This document shows positions 23,401 to 34,290 of a stretch of 63,769 bases of DNA, one piece after another. Origin of the DNA: Russula earlei (Eukaryota; Basidiomycota; Agaricomycetes; Russulales; Russulaceae); contig JAGFNK010000308.1 of assembly GCA_025769875.1 (NCBI GenBank), forward strand, positions 1 to 63,769. Direction: 5' to 3'. The notes under the pieces were generated by a model. The model was not told where the DNA came from. It saw only the letters and a program-made list of their open reading frames with translations, and did not search any database. The translations under genes were made by a program, and so were the position numbers. Each line of letters begins with the position of its first letter. Within the stretch, counting starts at the first letter, position 1.

Positions 23401-26333
23401 AGACGACGTTGTTTCTGAGTTGCACTCGTTTGGCGGAAAGTACGTATCTCTCTATTTCGAACCTTACCCGTTGTTCGATGACTTTATGTGGTGCCAGGCT
23501 GCTTTTGCACACCGAAACTCCTGACGGCTCGGTAATCCCCGTTTGGGAAGAGGTTCGCGCCGGAAATGTGGCAGTTATGAAAGATGTAATGGCTGCTTGC
23601 CAAGCATCGTTCAATGATGTCGATGTCTTCTATCGCCGCGTGCCGCTTACTGCTGAACGACCACCCGACTTTTCTGACTTCAGCGAGCTTATCGCGGTCA
23701 TGCTTAGTCCGAACATGACCCACACACCCATCGTCGTCAATGACCAGTTAGGGCGCGGACGTAGCACTTTGACCTCTGTAAGAGTGGATGGTATAGAGAA
23801 GTGTCCACATACGAACTTACGACGGGCTTTCTCAGATTATTCTTATTCTCCTCCAACAGTGGCTTGCAAGGGCCGTGTTCGTGCCATCGAGTCCTCGAAT
23901 TAACAAACGCCGACCCTCGATTTTGCTATCTGGAACGGCCCTCGATGGGCATGCTGGCGATCCCCCCATTCGACGACAATCCTATCCGGTCATTAACAGT
24001 ATGGCGGATTGTGCAAAATGTCTCCTCAGTGTTAAATATTCCCTAGATTTACTGCGTGTCATTCGCAAAGGCCCCGCGGTCAAGACTGCAGTGGATGATG
24101 CTATCGATCAATGCGCCGAAGTTTTCAATCTACGTGATTCGATCGAGGAAGCTCGTATACGTGCAGAACAGGTTACCACCGATGAGCGCGAAAAGCGAGC
24201 ATTTGCACAGAAAGGTCTACTTCGTGCCCATTCACAGACTGACGTCTCGCTTATCGCCTTGAAGGGCTTCAAAATCTGCGGCGGTACTTTGAGCTTATCG
24301 TTTTTCAGGCATACTTGCAGTCCACAGAGCCGGATACCCTGGATACCTATCAGACCTTCGAAGCCTTCGTAAAGAGTCTTCCAGGTAGGAAGCAAGTTGA
24401 TGTCTACTGAAAATCGGGTACCAACGGTGTTATCAGTAATCAAGACATTCGAGAAGGAGCTGCTCGCAGAAGGGATCGATGCCCTGAAACCTCTAAAACG
24501 TGTCGACTTAGCGGATGATATTGCGCTGCCAGACGAAGTCACTAACGTCGTCACCAACCGTTGTGGGAGCATTCTATCGGCATCGACAATCGTAAAGAGC
24601 GACTTCTTCTCGAACTTGCAGAAGATGTCGCTGTTAGAGTAGGCTCTTGTCGCAATCGCGCTGTTAGAATGGATGCTGATGAGTTTCCTACAGGCGGATA
24701 GAGGGAGCGCCAAATTTCCGTCGCGTACCCTTGACGCTTAAACTGACACCTGACGGAGAGACGCCTTCCCACAGCGAGACCTGTTTCGTGCCGAGCATGG
24801 AAGGAAATGGAAAATTTGTTTGCGGGAGGTATATCTTACGCCCGTTCAGCCCATATATGTTTAACGATGGGATTGTTTCAAAGCGGAATGCCAACAGTCC
24901 AAGGGTGGGACGTTACGCTCGCGTAGTGAGAAGGGATGGCTGACGATGTGCCCATAGGCTCAGGAGAGCTCTGACGCGTGTCAATGCTGGCCCTGAAGGC
25001 AGCAACCGTGTAGTATGGACATCATTGCGGGAGGTGTGTGTACGAGGATCCGGACCATGCGTACTCGATCTCACGAGGCCCAGGAACCCGTCATTTACGT
25101 TGCTGGACGCCCACACGTCCTTCGTCTAGTTGATCGTCCATTAGAAAATGTCGAGTATGCAAGTTTCTTCTCTGATTGTCGTCATCTGACAAGTGCTCAG
25201 GGCTACCGGGATTACCACGAGTGAGGTTGAGGCTATGGAGGTGAATTTCAAACGCGATCTCGTCCGAGAGGTTCGTGCTGGTAGTGGTCACATTTTACTC
25301 CACGACGAAGTGGAGGAGCGACCGAATGTTTTTTCTATCGTGCCCCTATGGGAGAGTGTGTCCGAAGAGGATATCATGACGCCAGGTGACGTTTTCAACC
25401 TTATGGCGAAGGAAGGCTATAAGGTCTGTATTCATCGAGTCTGGTAAGGCTGAACTGATTTCAGAGATGCGGCCATGTAGATTGATTACGGCCGCGTTGC
25501 TATTGTGTGTCAAGAGTCATTCCCTATGCTCGTGAACCTGACTTCTTGCAGACAGATGAGCAGGCTCCACTGCCAGGGGCGTTATCTCAACTTCTAGAAA
25601 GGGTTACAACAGCCTACGAGAGCGCCGGAGATTTTATCTTCAATTGCCAGATGGGACGTGGGCGGACGACCACAGGCATGGTCACTGCATGCCTGATCGC
25701 GACTACCATGAACTTAAAACGGGACGAATGCACGTCAGGAATAGACCCTGATAGTGTCGCCGAGGATTTTGATTCTGTTGATGGTCCCTCAGAGGAGGAG
25801 GCGTATCTGCAAGGTGCTCTCCCATCAGTGTAGACCTCTGCTTGGTGGGACTGACGTCTCTGCAGGGGAGTACAAGGTTATTCTGCACCTTGTCGGCGTC
25901 CTATCGTATGGAAAGATTGCGAAGAGGTTGACAGACAGCGCTGTTGACCTCATGCAAGACATTCAAAACCTGCGCAGAGCCATCTATGAGTGCGTCATTC
26001 ACACCAGTCTTGTGGTATTACTTGATCATAACTTCCTTTCGTCCGACCGTTTTAGCAATAAACTGAAGGTCGAAGCATGTGCGAAAGGAAGCGCGAAGCA
26101 CACCAAACTTTTCAATCTCGCTGTCAATTACTTGTATGCAAAACGTCTTTTTTCGTGACCAATGTTGCGTTGCGCATTAACATGGATATAGATATCGATA
26201 TGGTGTCCTGATCGTATTTGCGAACTACCTCATCGAACGCCAATTTGGCGAGGCGAGCCAGGAGACGTTCCCAGAGTGGCTCTCTGAGCACCGCGAAATC
26301 ACGAAGCTGCTAGGTAGGAGGTCACTGGACTAG
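20421..26333 (+). CDS. Paladin-type protein with three phosphatase-like repeats
   Basis: A many-exon gene from MAQIPQTGASEL to REITKLLGRRSLD (TAG 26331-26333); the first intron is 20725-20772. Three tandem repeats each begin with a GS.L...LKSD-type block (20660, 22990, 24560), followed by a GAPNFR / GAINFR segment and by STREEP / TLREEPIVYV / RPHVLR. Each ends near a cysteine-phosphatase loop: repeat 1 has FSCGMGAVRTT (~21690), repeat 3 has FNCQMGRGRTTTG (~25645). Repeat 2 has VVNDQLGRGRST (~23735), lacking the Cys. Paladin (PALD1) in animals is a cytosolic dual-specificity-like protein linked to phosphoinositide turnover and has fewer repeats. I infer repeats 1 and 3 may be catalytic or phosphate-binding and repeat 2 not. 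All frames connect through plausible short introns, so the gene looks intact. Confidence 0.8.
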
Positions 26334-26783
26334 GGGAGCTTACGGGGTGCCGGTGTTGTGCCTGAGCTTATCACAAAAGATCAGCCCTGTGCCACAAAAT
26401 GGCCAGCGGTTCAATGCCACTATCTCGTCGAAATTTGGGGTAGTTGATCCTTTATCATACTGTACTATACAAAACTGTATAGATGCGAATGCCGATTATC
26501 ATCCGTAGCCACCTTTTTGGGAAACTTCTGCAAGCTCGTCATAGAGGTGGACTGTGACCCACATCGGACTGGTAGTCCAGCGCCGCTCAGAATCGTTAAT
26601 GTTGCTGCCATCAACACTTGAGTAGTTATGAAGGGAACGAGAACGAGACAATACGCTCTCATAGAAATCAATCATAGAAATCGAGCTACGTCGGTGTTCC
26701 AAATGAAGGCAAATCCTCTGATTGGGCCAAAGGTTCGCGCATCCGGAAATAACAGTGCTACCAAAAGTAGATTGATCCTTCGT
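26334..26783. other. Convergent intergenic region
   Basis: 450 bases between the 3' ends of the paladin-like gene and the PEX11-type gene. I see nothing beyond 3' flanking sequence. Confidence 0.5.
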
Positions 26784-28033
26784 TCATTGAATCTCGTAAC
26801 CAGCCTGAGCGGTCGACCCCTGCTGTTCGTCTGAGTTGCTAGATGTCTCTTCTGCTTCTGGCTCCTGAGGGGAAGGTGACTCCGCGGAACGTGCGGGAGG
26901 TGGGAGAGCCGTGGCCTTCCAACCACTGCGAAACGATGCTATCGCAGCGGCGAAACCAAAGAGTGAAACCCAAGCCTGAAAGGGAGGTTTTCTCTCGTCA
27001 GCGGGACGCCACAAAACATCGAAAAGGGTTCACATCATTTTGGAAGATGCCTTTCTCGAGCGACCTAAGTCATACGTTTTGTTGCGTGAGCGACGAGAGA
27101 GCACGGGACACGAAGAGGGATGCCAGGTACCAGTGGATTGTCATGGGCAGATAGCTCAGGTTGACGGCGAGCTCGTTGTACCACGCGTCCCACCGACGAG
27201 CGAGCTCGGCACGTTCCCTCTCCTTCGGGCCGAGTCGGTTGATCGCACGATGCTGCTTGAGAAGCAAGGCGCGATCCTCGCGCAGGTGCGCGAGTTGAAG
27301 CACGACGTACGCCGCCCAAAGCCGCGACGACCATGACGGAGAGAGCGGATTCGCTTATGGGCCACCCGATAGCGCTTTCCGGACGGCGCGGGGAGGGACA
27401 ACGCGGCGGGCACGAGGTCGTGCGTGCGCAAGTAGGAAAGGTTCTGGAGGTGGTAGAACGCGAGCATGGCCCATCCTTGCGTGCGCTCGATGGTGAGTAG
27501 ACGACGTGTGGGCGGGGAAGCGCGCTCGAGGGACATGAGCCACTGGACGGTCGGCAGGATGCCTGCTTACGGGGATCAGACTCGACGCAAACACTCAGTT
27601 CGATCTGCAGAAGCGACGCGCACCCCATATACCCCAAAGCGTGCGCGCGTCCCCGACGATGCCAGCTAGTTTCGCGAGCTTGGAGGAAAGGGCGCTGGTA
27701 GGTTCACCGCGTAGACCGGCGCGATAGTTGAAGACGGGCTCGCGCTTGTAGGATAGGAATCAGCACTTTTGCCCCGTATTGGATGAGCTTTACGGACGGT
27801 TCAGCATCCGGAGGTTCGCGCAACTATAGTCATTACCATGAATAACTTGCTGCGACACAGTCTCGTCGATCAACTCGTTTATGGAGAGGATGAAATTGAA
27901 CGTACTCGCTACCGCTCCATGTGCTGAGATAGCGAACGAGATGGTTCAACTTCTCGGATGGGGGAAGGTTGCCAAATGCGCCTAGGGTGATATCTTCGAT
28001 TCGATCGACGAGGTGCTTGCGGGTATTCGACAT
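26784..28033 (-). CDS. PEX11-type peroxisomal membrane protein, frame apparently damaged
   Basis: Starts MSNTRKHLVDRIEDITLG at 28033 and ends ..QAGYEIQ at 26784. The order of recognisable parts matches fungal PEX11-like proteins: LVRYLSTWSGS, a 13-base micro-exon completing DKLFM, LIQYGAKVLIPIL, KLAKLAGIVGDARTLW, LPTVQWLMSLER, TIERTQGWAMLAFY, LQLAHLRED, RWDAWYNELAVNLSYLPMTIHW and the terminal WVSLFGFAAAIASFRSGWKATALP membrane segment. PEX11 proteins shape and divide peroxisomes. Most introns follow GT..AG. Around 27724 and 27325-27365, however, the conserved protein continues in a different frame without a credible intron. Either the gene is decaying, the assembly has indels, or splicing is unusual. 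Confidence 0.7.
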
Positions 28034-29489
28034 GACCGCACTAAGTTCTGTATGATAGTTATACCCAACCACCGCTGCCAGAGCTCCCCTGATACGTTAA
28101 ACAATCACGCGGCGCGAAACGACAGCCCGTGAGAAAATGTTATATAAGCGTTCAGCACATTTTTCCGCTCCTTCTGCTTTTTAGTTTAGTGAACCCGGGG
28201 ACACCTTAGTTCGGGCCTGGCAGATTCTCATCCTCCTTGCCCGCGTTCCAGTCTCCCTAGAGCGATCCTCGTCTTACTTGGGTCGCATTCTTGCTTTGCT
28301 TGACCGCATCTCGTCTGTCTGGAGGCATCGCTTCGGCTGGCGCTCATGATTGATGGAGGAGTCTGGGAGGAGCAGGATATGCGTCGCTGACGGACGGACA
28401 TTTCCGAATTTTGTTGATTCAGAGGTCACGTACAACCGCTGCTGTTTTTTTAATTCAGATTCCATTGCTCGTCGTGATATTGCCCTCGCTCGACGTAAAA
28501 ACCAGCCAACAAACAGAGCGGCGTTCGAAACGATGTCTTGAGTATTTGATTTCGGAAAATGGTTGAGGGGAAAAAGCGAATATGTGATTATCCACAACCT
28601 AACCATTCCTCGTAGTGCCACGAAAGGGTTACGCTACCCGTTTGATTGTCACACTTCACCTCACGCTGCACCCTCATGAACTCACTTTAGCATTGTCGGC
28701 AACGGACCCCGGGCAGTAGCATCAGGAGAAAGCGCCGACACAGCGCGCGGAAGGTAGGGGCGAAGGACGCATCGCGGACTCTCTTGATTGCGGGACTCCG
28801 CCATAATGGGTACGGTGCCCAGAGTCGGAACCTACAAGGGCCAGGTGTGGACCCACAGCCCGATCCTTATTGTAGACCGGTGAGCGTGCGGCCGAATAAT
28901 TCGACTAGCTCGAACAAGCATCTTTTGGTCACCTCTGGATTCGTGGAACCCTCAGAGAGCGGCGGAAAGCGATGGCCCGAGGTCGCGGCCACGGGGTTGA
29001 AGGGACGTGTTGGACGCCTATCGAAAACTCCTCAGATATCAGAAAGTGGAACACGGAGATGGAAGCCGCACGGAGGGAGGCACCGTAAGTAGGTCGGAAA
29101 ATCATCTCAGTTCAAGGCGGGAATTTCTTTTTTAGCCTCTTGTTTCATATCTGGCTTGGCCCCCTTTTCAAATCTCATATCCAACCTGTATATGAGTTTA
29201 GGCATTGTCTCAGCTGAAATCCAGTTGAATCCCAACTTGCGCTACAGCGTCTGCGTTTCGTTTCTCGCTGGGCTTGCTCTGCTCCCTCGGGACGTTGATC
29301 GTACCATTCTGTGGCGCTACACACAGCAACTATGTCACAGGCGAAGAGCAGGCGTGTTTTATCTTAAATCTCTACTAGTATATGTTTGAAATTCGCGACC
29401 CAGCCCAAAGCCAAGCCCTGGTTGACGGCCTTGGCCCGGCCTGGCATTTGAGAAAGCGAAAGGCGAAGGACAGAAAGAGGCGCGACCGC
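28034..29489. other. Intergenic region, no recognised gene
   Basis: About 1.45 kb between PEX11 (start 28033, minus) and the end of the tail-anchored gene (29490, minus). Open frames of 115 codons (28274-28621, minus) and 102 codons (28784-29092, plus) show no motifs, and I do not call them. The part next to 28033 should hold the PEX11 promoter. Confidence 0.45.
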
Positions 29490-31094
29490 TCAGACTAGTC
29501 CACGCCCGCCCATGGCAACCGTGTCCCAGATCGCTCTCACCGCCTCGTCCCATATTGCGCTGAGCAGCCCTCGCCGACCCTGCACGCCACTCAAGCGCCT
29601 CCGGACGTCCTCCACCATTCTTGTCCGCGCCGCATCCACACTGAAATTCACACCTGCGCCCGTACGCGCAGCAGAACCGACTCCCAACCCCGCCCCAGCT
29701 ACCATGGCAGCCGCAGCCGCAGCCGCTGGCGACGAAGGAAGGAGAGATTTGGTCCTGCGACGGCGGAGTAGTCGCAGGAATACGGCGAAAGCGGGCAGGA
29801 CGACGCAGAGGAGGAAGAGCGGCGCATACCGGATGTACGGGCGGATCGCGGCATATATGGACCCGAGCAGAGAAGAAGAGGACGACCTGTATCCAGGCAT
29901 CGTTTCCACTGCGCGAGGGAATGAGTGCCAAGATGCGGCACGGCGTTCTGCCGAGGTGCTTGTCTCGTTGCGCTCGCGGGCGGGGCTGCGCTGGTGAGAG
30001 CGAGACGGGGCGCGTGGGGCTGCGCCGTGCGTCGCTAGAGTGGCGGTCGAGCTGGATGGGGTCGGTGTTAGTGGGGTAAGTGGATGGGCGTGTCCGTTGA
30101 TCCGGTCATGTCCGGGCTTCGATCTCGAGGCACGCGGGTGTGGGTTTGCGGGGACTGCTGTGTGCGTAGAAGTGGTCGATGCGGACGAATTTGAGGGTGT
30201 CGGTGAGGATGGGCGTGATGGGGTTGGAGTCAGGGAAAGGGATGAGGACTCTGTAAGCGGGCTGCTAGTGGACAGTGATCGGCTGAGAGGAGTGGGCAAC
30301 GTGTTGTGTGTAGAGTGAGATGATGATGGCGCGGCTGGAGGCGGTGGTGGTGGTGGTTCCGGTGTGAAACGATGCGAGGTGCTGCTCGTGCAGACATGCA
30401 AGCGACTCGACAAGACGCTGGAGCTAGGGTGAGCAACTAGATTGAATCGATTCTTAGAGGTACACACCTCCCTACTCTGTACAGGCAGCTCGTTCTCGTA
30501 CCCGAGAAACTGCGTGGCATACGTCCACTCCCCTAATGTTGGGAGGATGTTGAGGAGGTAGACCTCCAGCACTTTTTCATATCCGCCTTTTGACGTGGCA
30601 GGGGTCGTAGCTGGCGTTCGACATGCTAGCCAGTCTTCGATGATCCCGCGGCCTGCTGCAGGACAACCGATCCTTGCGCTGGCGAGCGCCAAGGTCACGA
30701 GAACCTGAGCGGGAAGGCAGGCATGGTTAGGGGTGGGGCGATCCCGGGGTGCAAAGAGCCGGACGGAGCGGGAGTGAAGCGAGGCAAGGAGAGCCGCGGC
30801 GGAGAGTAATGCATTTGAACGCAGCGCGGCGGGGATCGTGGCCGAGTCAGCGGGAGGGGCGGTATAGACGGTGACATCGAGGGTGATGCGAAGGATATCC
30901 CACTTGCGGCGGTGGTCGGAAAGGGAATCGGGTGCGCTGGTTGAAGGTGGGGTGATGAGGGCAAAAGCGGAGGTGAGGAGAGAATATGTGAGGACGATAT
31001 CGCGGTGGAGGAACGCGCGGACGGCACGGGCGTATAACGGACGGAGGATGGCCGCCGTGTTTTGTTGTGGCGGTGCGGGCGGTGATGGAGACAT
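29490..31094 (-). CDS. Proline/serine-rich tail-anchored membrane protein
   Basis: The frame is open for 567 codons from 31193. I prefer the start at MSPSPPAPPQQNTA (31094), which precedes the helical region. An alpha-helical N-terminal part (ILRPLYARAVRAFLHRDIVLTYSLLTSAF, then TPR-like Ala-rich helices) is followed by a long Pro/Ser/Thr linker. A single hydrophobic segment, YAPLFLLCVVLPAFAVFLRL, with basic flank RRRR lies near the C-terminal end. The layout resembles fungal peroxins of the Pex15/Pex26 group, but only in architecture. A possible 44-base intron (GTGTGT..CCCTAG at ~30470-30427) would extend the helical part (LVESLACLHEQH) and change the downstream frame, so the middle of the protein is uncertain. 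No homology is claimed. Confidence 0.5.
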   Translation of the reverse strand: MSPSPPAPPQQNTAAILRPLYARAVRAFLHRDIVLTYSLLTSAFALITPPSTSAPDSLSDHRRKWDILRITLDVTVYTAPPADSATIPAALRSNALLSAAALLASLHSRSVRLFAPRDRPTPNHACLPAQVLVTLALASARIGCPAAGRGIIEDWLACRTPATTPATSKGGYEKVLEVYLLNILPTLGEWTYATQFLGYENELPVQSREVCTSKNRFNLVAHPSSSVLSSRLHVCTSSTSHRFTPEPPPPPPPAAPSSSHSTHNTLPTPLSRSLSTSSPLTESSSLSLTPTPSRPSSPTPSNSSASTTSTHTAVPANPHPRASRSKPGHDRINGHAHPLTPLTPTPSSSTATLATHGAAPRAPSRSHQRSPARERNETSTSAERRAASWHSFPRAVETMPGYRSSSSSLLGSIYAAIRPYIRYAPLFLLCVVLPAFAVFLRLLRRRRTKSLLPSSPAAAAAAAMVAGAGLGVGSAARTGAGVNFSVDAARTRMVEDVRRRLSGVQGRRGLLSAIWDEAVRAIWDTVAMGGRGLV

Positions 31095-31393
31095 GAGAGA
31101 GCGAGAGAGGAGGGTATTCGGGTTTCGGTTTCGTTTCGGTATTCGGTCTTTCACGTGTACCACCCACCTACCTACACACCTACCCCTACACACCTACTCG
31201 TCCTCATTATCATCATAACAACATTTCGACGCCCGCTAGCCCTCATGTTTAATAGCGCGGTTAACAAACTGAACGCGATTGGGCGCAAATAGTGGCGTGG
31301 GTGTAGCCGTCGGCAGGGTTCCAACCAGGCACCCCAAATCCCGCCTCTTCTCCCAACGCCCTTGTCCCCCTTTCCTTCATCGGCTCCACCACC

Positions 31394-33415
31394 ATGACCA
31401 CCACCCCCCGCGATCCCTTCTTGACTCCGGAACCAGTCACTCAACCCTACCGAGACAGTGTAGAACCAGCTACGGTGAGCGATGATCAAACCTTCCTATA
31501 TCCATTCCCTGCCAACCATCACCCCTTTCACTTTTTCCATATCGTCGTCCAACCCGCTGTCCATAGCCGACCTCTGCCAATCGTTTTACCTCCCCGTCAC
31601 ACAATCCCTCACAGACCGCATTCGACGCCCCTTACAACGGTATGTATACCCAAACCAATGCAGACTCTCGGCAAAACCTTGGACCTGGTGCCGAGCCCTA
31701 CCAATGGCAGGAAAAGTACACCTCCTCTGGTCCGCGCAAGTGGCTCGTACGTACTCCTTCCCTCCCCTCTCCTCGGTTAATATGACCTCGATCGTAGATC
31801 TTGGGCTCAGTCATCGGTCTCCTTGCTCTCATCGGCATCGGTGTCGGTGTCGGTGTCGCCGTCTCTCATCACAGCAAGTCCTCGTCCAATATCAGCACCA
31901 ACAACCCTTCTGCGTCCCCTGCCAATCCCACCGTTGTCTCACAAACAAACCCCAATGACCCAAGCACGTTCGTCAAGGACGCCCGGCTGAAGCAGAGCTT
32001 TTGGGGGATGGCATATACACCTGAAGGCTCACTCTTACCCAACTGTGGCAGCACCCTCCGTTTGTCTTCTCTTGTCCTATTCATTTCGGCCCGAACCTGA
32101 CTGTCATCCGCGCCATCTAGCTGATGTTATTCAAGATATCCAAGTACGCTTTCCCTTATTTCTTCCTCTTGAGGTTGCACCCTGACATGTCTGACAGCTG
32201 ATCTCACAACTCACAACTGTACGCACCCGCTCTGCGCGCACTCCCATCACCAATGCTCATCCAGTACCTTGACAGCGTCTCCGTCTTTACGGCTCTGATT
32301 GCAACCAATCGGCTCTTGTGGTAAGCCGTACCAACAAACCTTTCATTTTATTAGACACCTACCGGTCCATAGCTCGAGGCCATCAAGCAAACCAAAGTAA
32401 ACATGACCGTCTGGCTGGGCAATTACGCCCTCCCGAACGACGGAGGTGTTGCATATGCCCGCCAACGCGACGCGATCGTACAGGCTATCAAAACGTACGG
32501 CACGGACCAAATCGGAGGCATCACCGTTGGCAATGAGTTTATGCTCAAGTTCGTGGATCCGGTTCCCTCCTGGTTCCTAAGCACAGTCATTGACGCCATC
32601 CTATCTAGCTACTTGACAGCTGCCGGCGCCACTACTCCAAACGGTCCAGTCGGGAACCAGGGCGCTCAGCTATTGATTGCCAACATCACAGATACCGTCA
32701 ACACGCTCAAGTCGCTCAACCTTCCAAAGCACATTCCCGTCGGCAATTCAGATGCGGGTGCATACTTTAACAACCTCGTCCTTGGGGCTGTTGAATACGG
32801 TGTGGGTATTCCAGTTCCCCTCAGTTCACTCGATATATGATCCATTTTGGAACTGAAATTTTTAGATGGCCAACGTACACCCTTGGTTCGGCAACGTCTC
32901 GATCGCCAATGCCGCAACATGGACCTATGACTTTTTTGAGACGACAGACGTTCAGGCGGCCCAAGCGCTGACCAACAAGCCGACGATGTATATTGCAGAG
33001 ACAGGTTGGCCCTCGGTAAATGCATTTGATTACTGTAGGTTCGATGAACTGACAAGTTGTGGGCAGAACTCTTCTGATGCGGGGAACATGAGCAATGGAC
33101 CGTCGACGGCATCGCTTGCCAATCTCCAACTGTTTTTGGATTCGTACGTGTGCCAAGCGAACCAGAACGGTACTGGCTACTTTTATTTTGAAGCCTTTGA
33201 CGAAGTTTGGAAGGTCAGCCAGCAATGATGGATGATGTGGATCAGATAGCTGATGACAACATCATAGGACCAAATGTATGGTGGCGTCGAAGGCCATTGG
33301 GGTCTCTTCAACACGGAGTGAGCGTTTGGTGCATAGTTTCATTCATTCGACAGGGCTGACCCATTTCCCTCGTTGTAGCAAATCGTTCAAGAATATAACC
33401 ATCCCAACCTGCTGA
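31394..33415 (+). CDS. GH17 glucan endo-1,3-beta-glucosidase, type II membrane-anchored
   Basis: A multi-exon gene starting MTTTPRDPFLTPEPVTQ and ending SFKNITIPTC (TGA 33413-33415). Short introns, e.g. from GTGAGCG at 31475 and GTAAATG near 33018, join all pieces. A cytoplasmic N-terminal part of about 60 residues precedes one membrane span (ILGSVIGLLALIGIGVGVGV). A Ser/Asn-rich stalk follows, then the GH17 barrel. Catalytic-type motifs are present: GITVGNEFML (acid/base Glu) and YIAETGWPS (nucleophile Glu). Family knowledge: such enzymes cut or remodel beta-1,3-glucan of the cell wall. The membrane anchor implies action at the plasma-membrane/wall interface. The gene looks intact. Confidence 0.9.
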
Positions 33416-34290
33416 TCTGATTGGACGATGATGAACTCGGTCTCGGTAGTTCTTGATTAGTTTTTGCGAATACCTTTTCCCCAGACGAATTACGGACAGA
33501 CTTTTAGTTTGGATTCGGACGGTTTCATGTTGTGGTGTTGTGGATTTGCTAGCAAACCACCACTTTCTAGTCGCTCATTTGTCCACTCCTTCCAAAAATG
33601 TAATGCAGTCGACTTTGCATTTGCTTGACCGCCGCGATCCGCACGAGCATCGCATCTAATCACTACCACGACACAGCTTTCTTCCCTTGCAATTAGAGCC
33701 ACACTTCGCAACCGCTCTGGCAACCCCAAGCCGCTCAAGCCACTTCCCTGCTGACAATAAGCGCCCCTTGAACTTTCCCTTCAATATTCTTTCCCGGCGC
33801 CGCAAAGAACGGCATCAACCACCCCTGCAGCATCAGCGACAGCAGGCCCCGCCCCAACTGTCATCACAGCCCGTCTCAACTCGCAACCCCCATCGAGACT
33901 CCGAACCTTCATCCGAACCCGAACTGGAACGTGAACATACCTCTCGCCCACCACCACGATCCTTCCCCCCCTCCCCCCCGCAATCCTATCCACATACATA
34001 TCCACCATCCCGCAGAAAACCGAGGGCGAGTACGTCCCAAACTGGACAAGCCCGCATACAGATTCCAAGCGGCCGCTCGCGTTCGAGAAACGTCAGATCG
34101 GGCACCGAGCAAGACCCGTCCGCGCCAGCCCCAGAGCCGGCGGTGCCTCCGCAGCCAAACAACAACTTCTCACCCACCGCCACCGCCATCTCCCCTCCTA
34201 TCCCACCCTCTGCCCCCCCCCCCTCCCCGCCCAATATCCGTCCCGACACCTACTCCCATCCTCCTTCCTCCGGCACAAAGACAACAACAT
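33416..34290. other. Intergenic region with a proline-rich open frame
   Basis: Upstream of the RhoGAP gene. A 203-codon open frame (33687-34298), rich in Pro, Ser and Arg, overlaps the RhoGAP start in another frame. Its composition simply follows a CCN-rich tract, so I do not call it a gene; it could be 5' UTR. Confidence 0.45.

Noticed and set aside
28274..29092. Two ORFs of 115 and 102 codons between PEX11 and the tail-anchored gene
   Set aside because: No motifs, no plausible introns linking them, and they lie on opposite strands in a region expected to hold promoters and 3' flanks.
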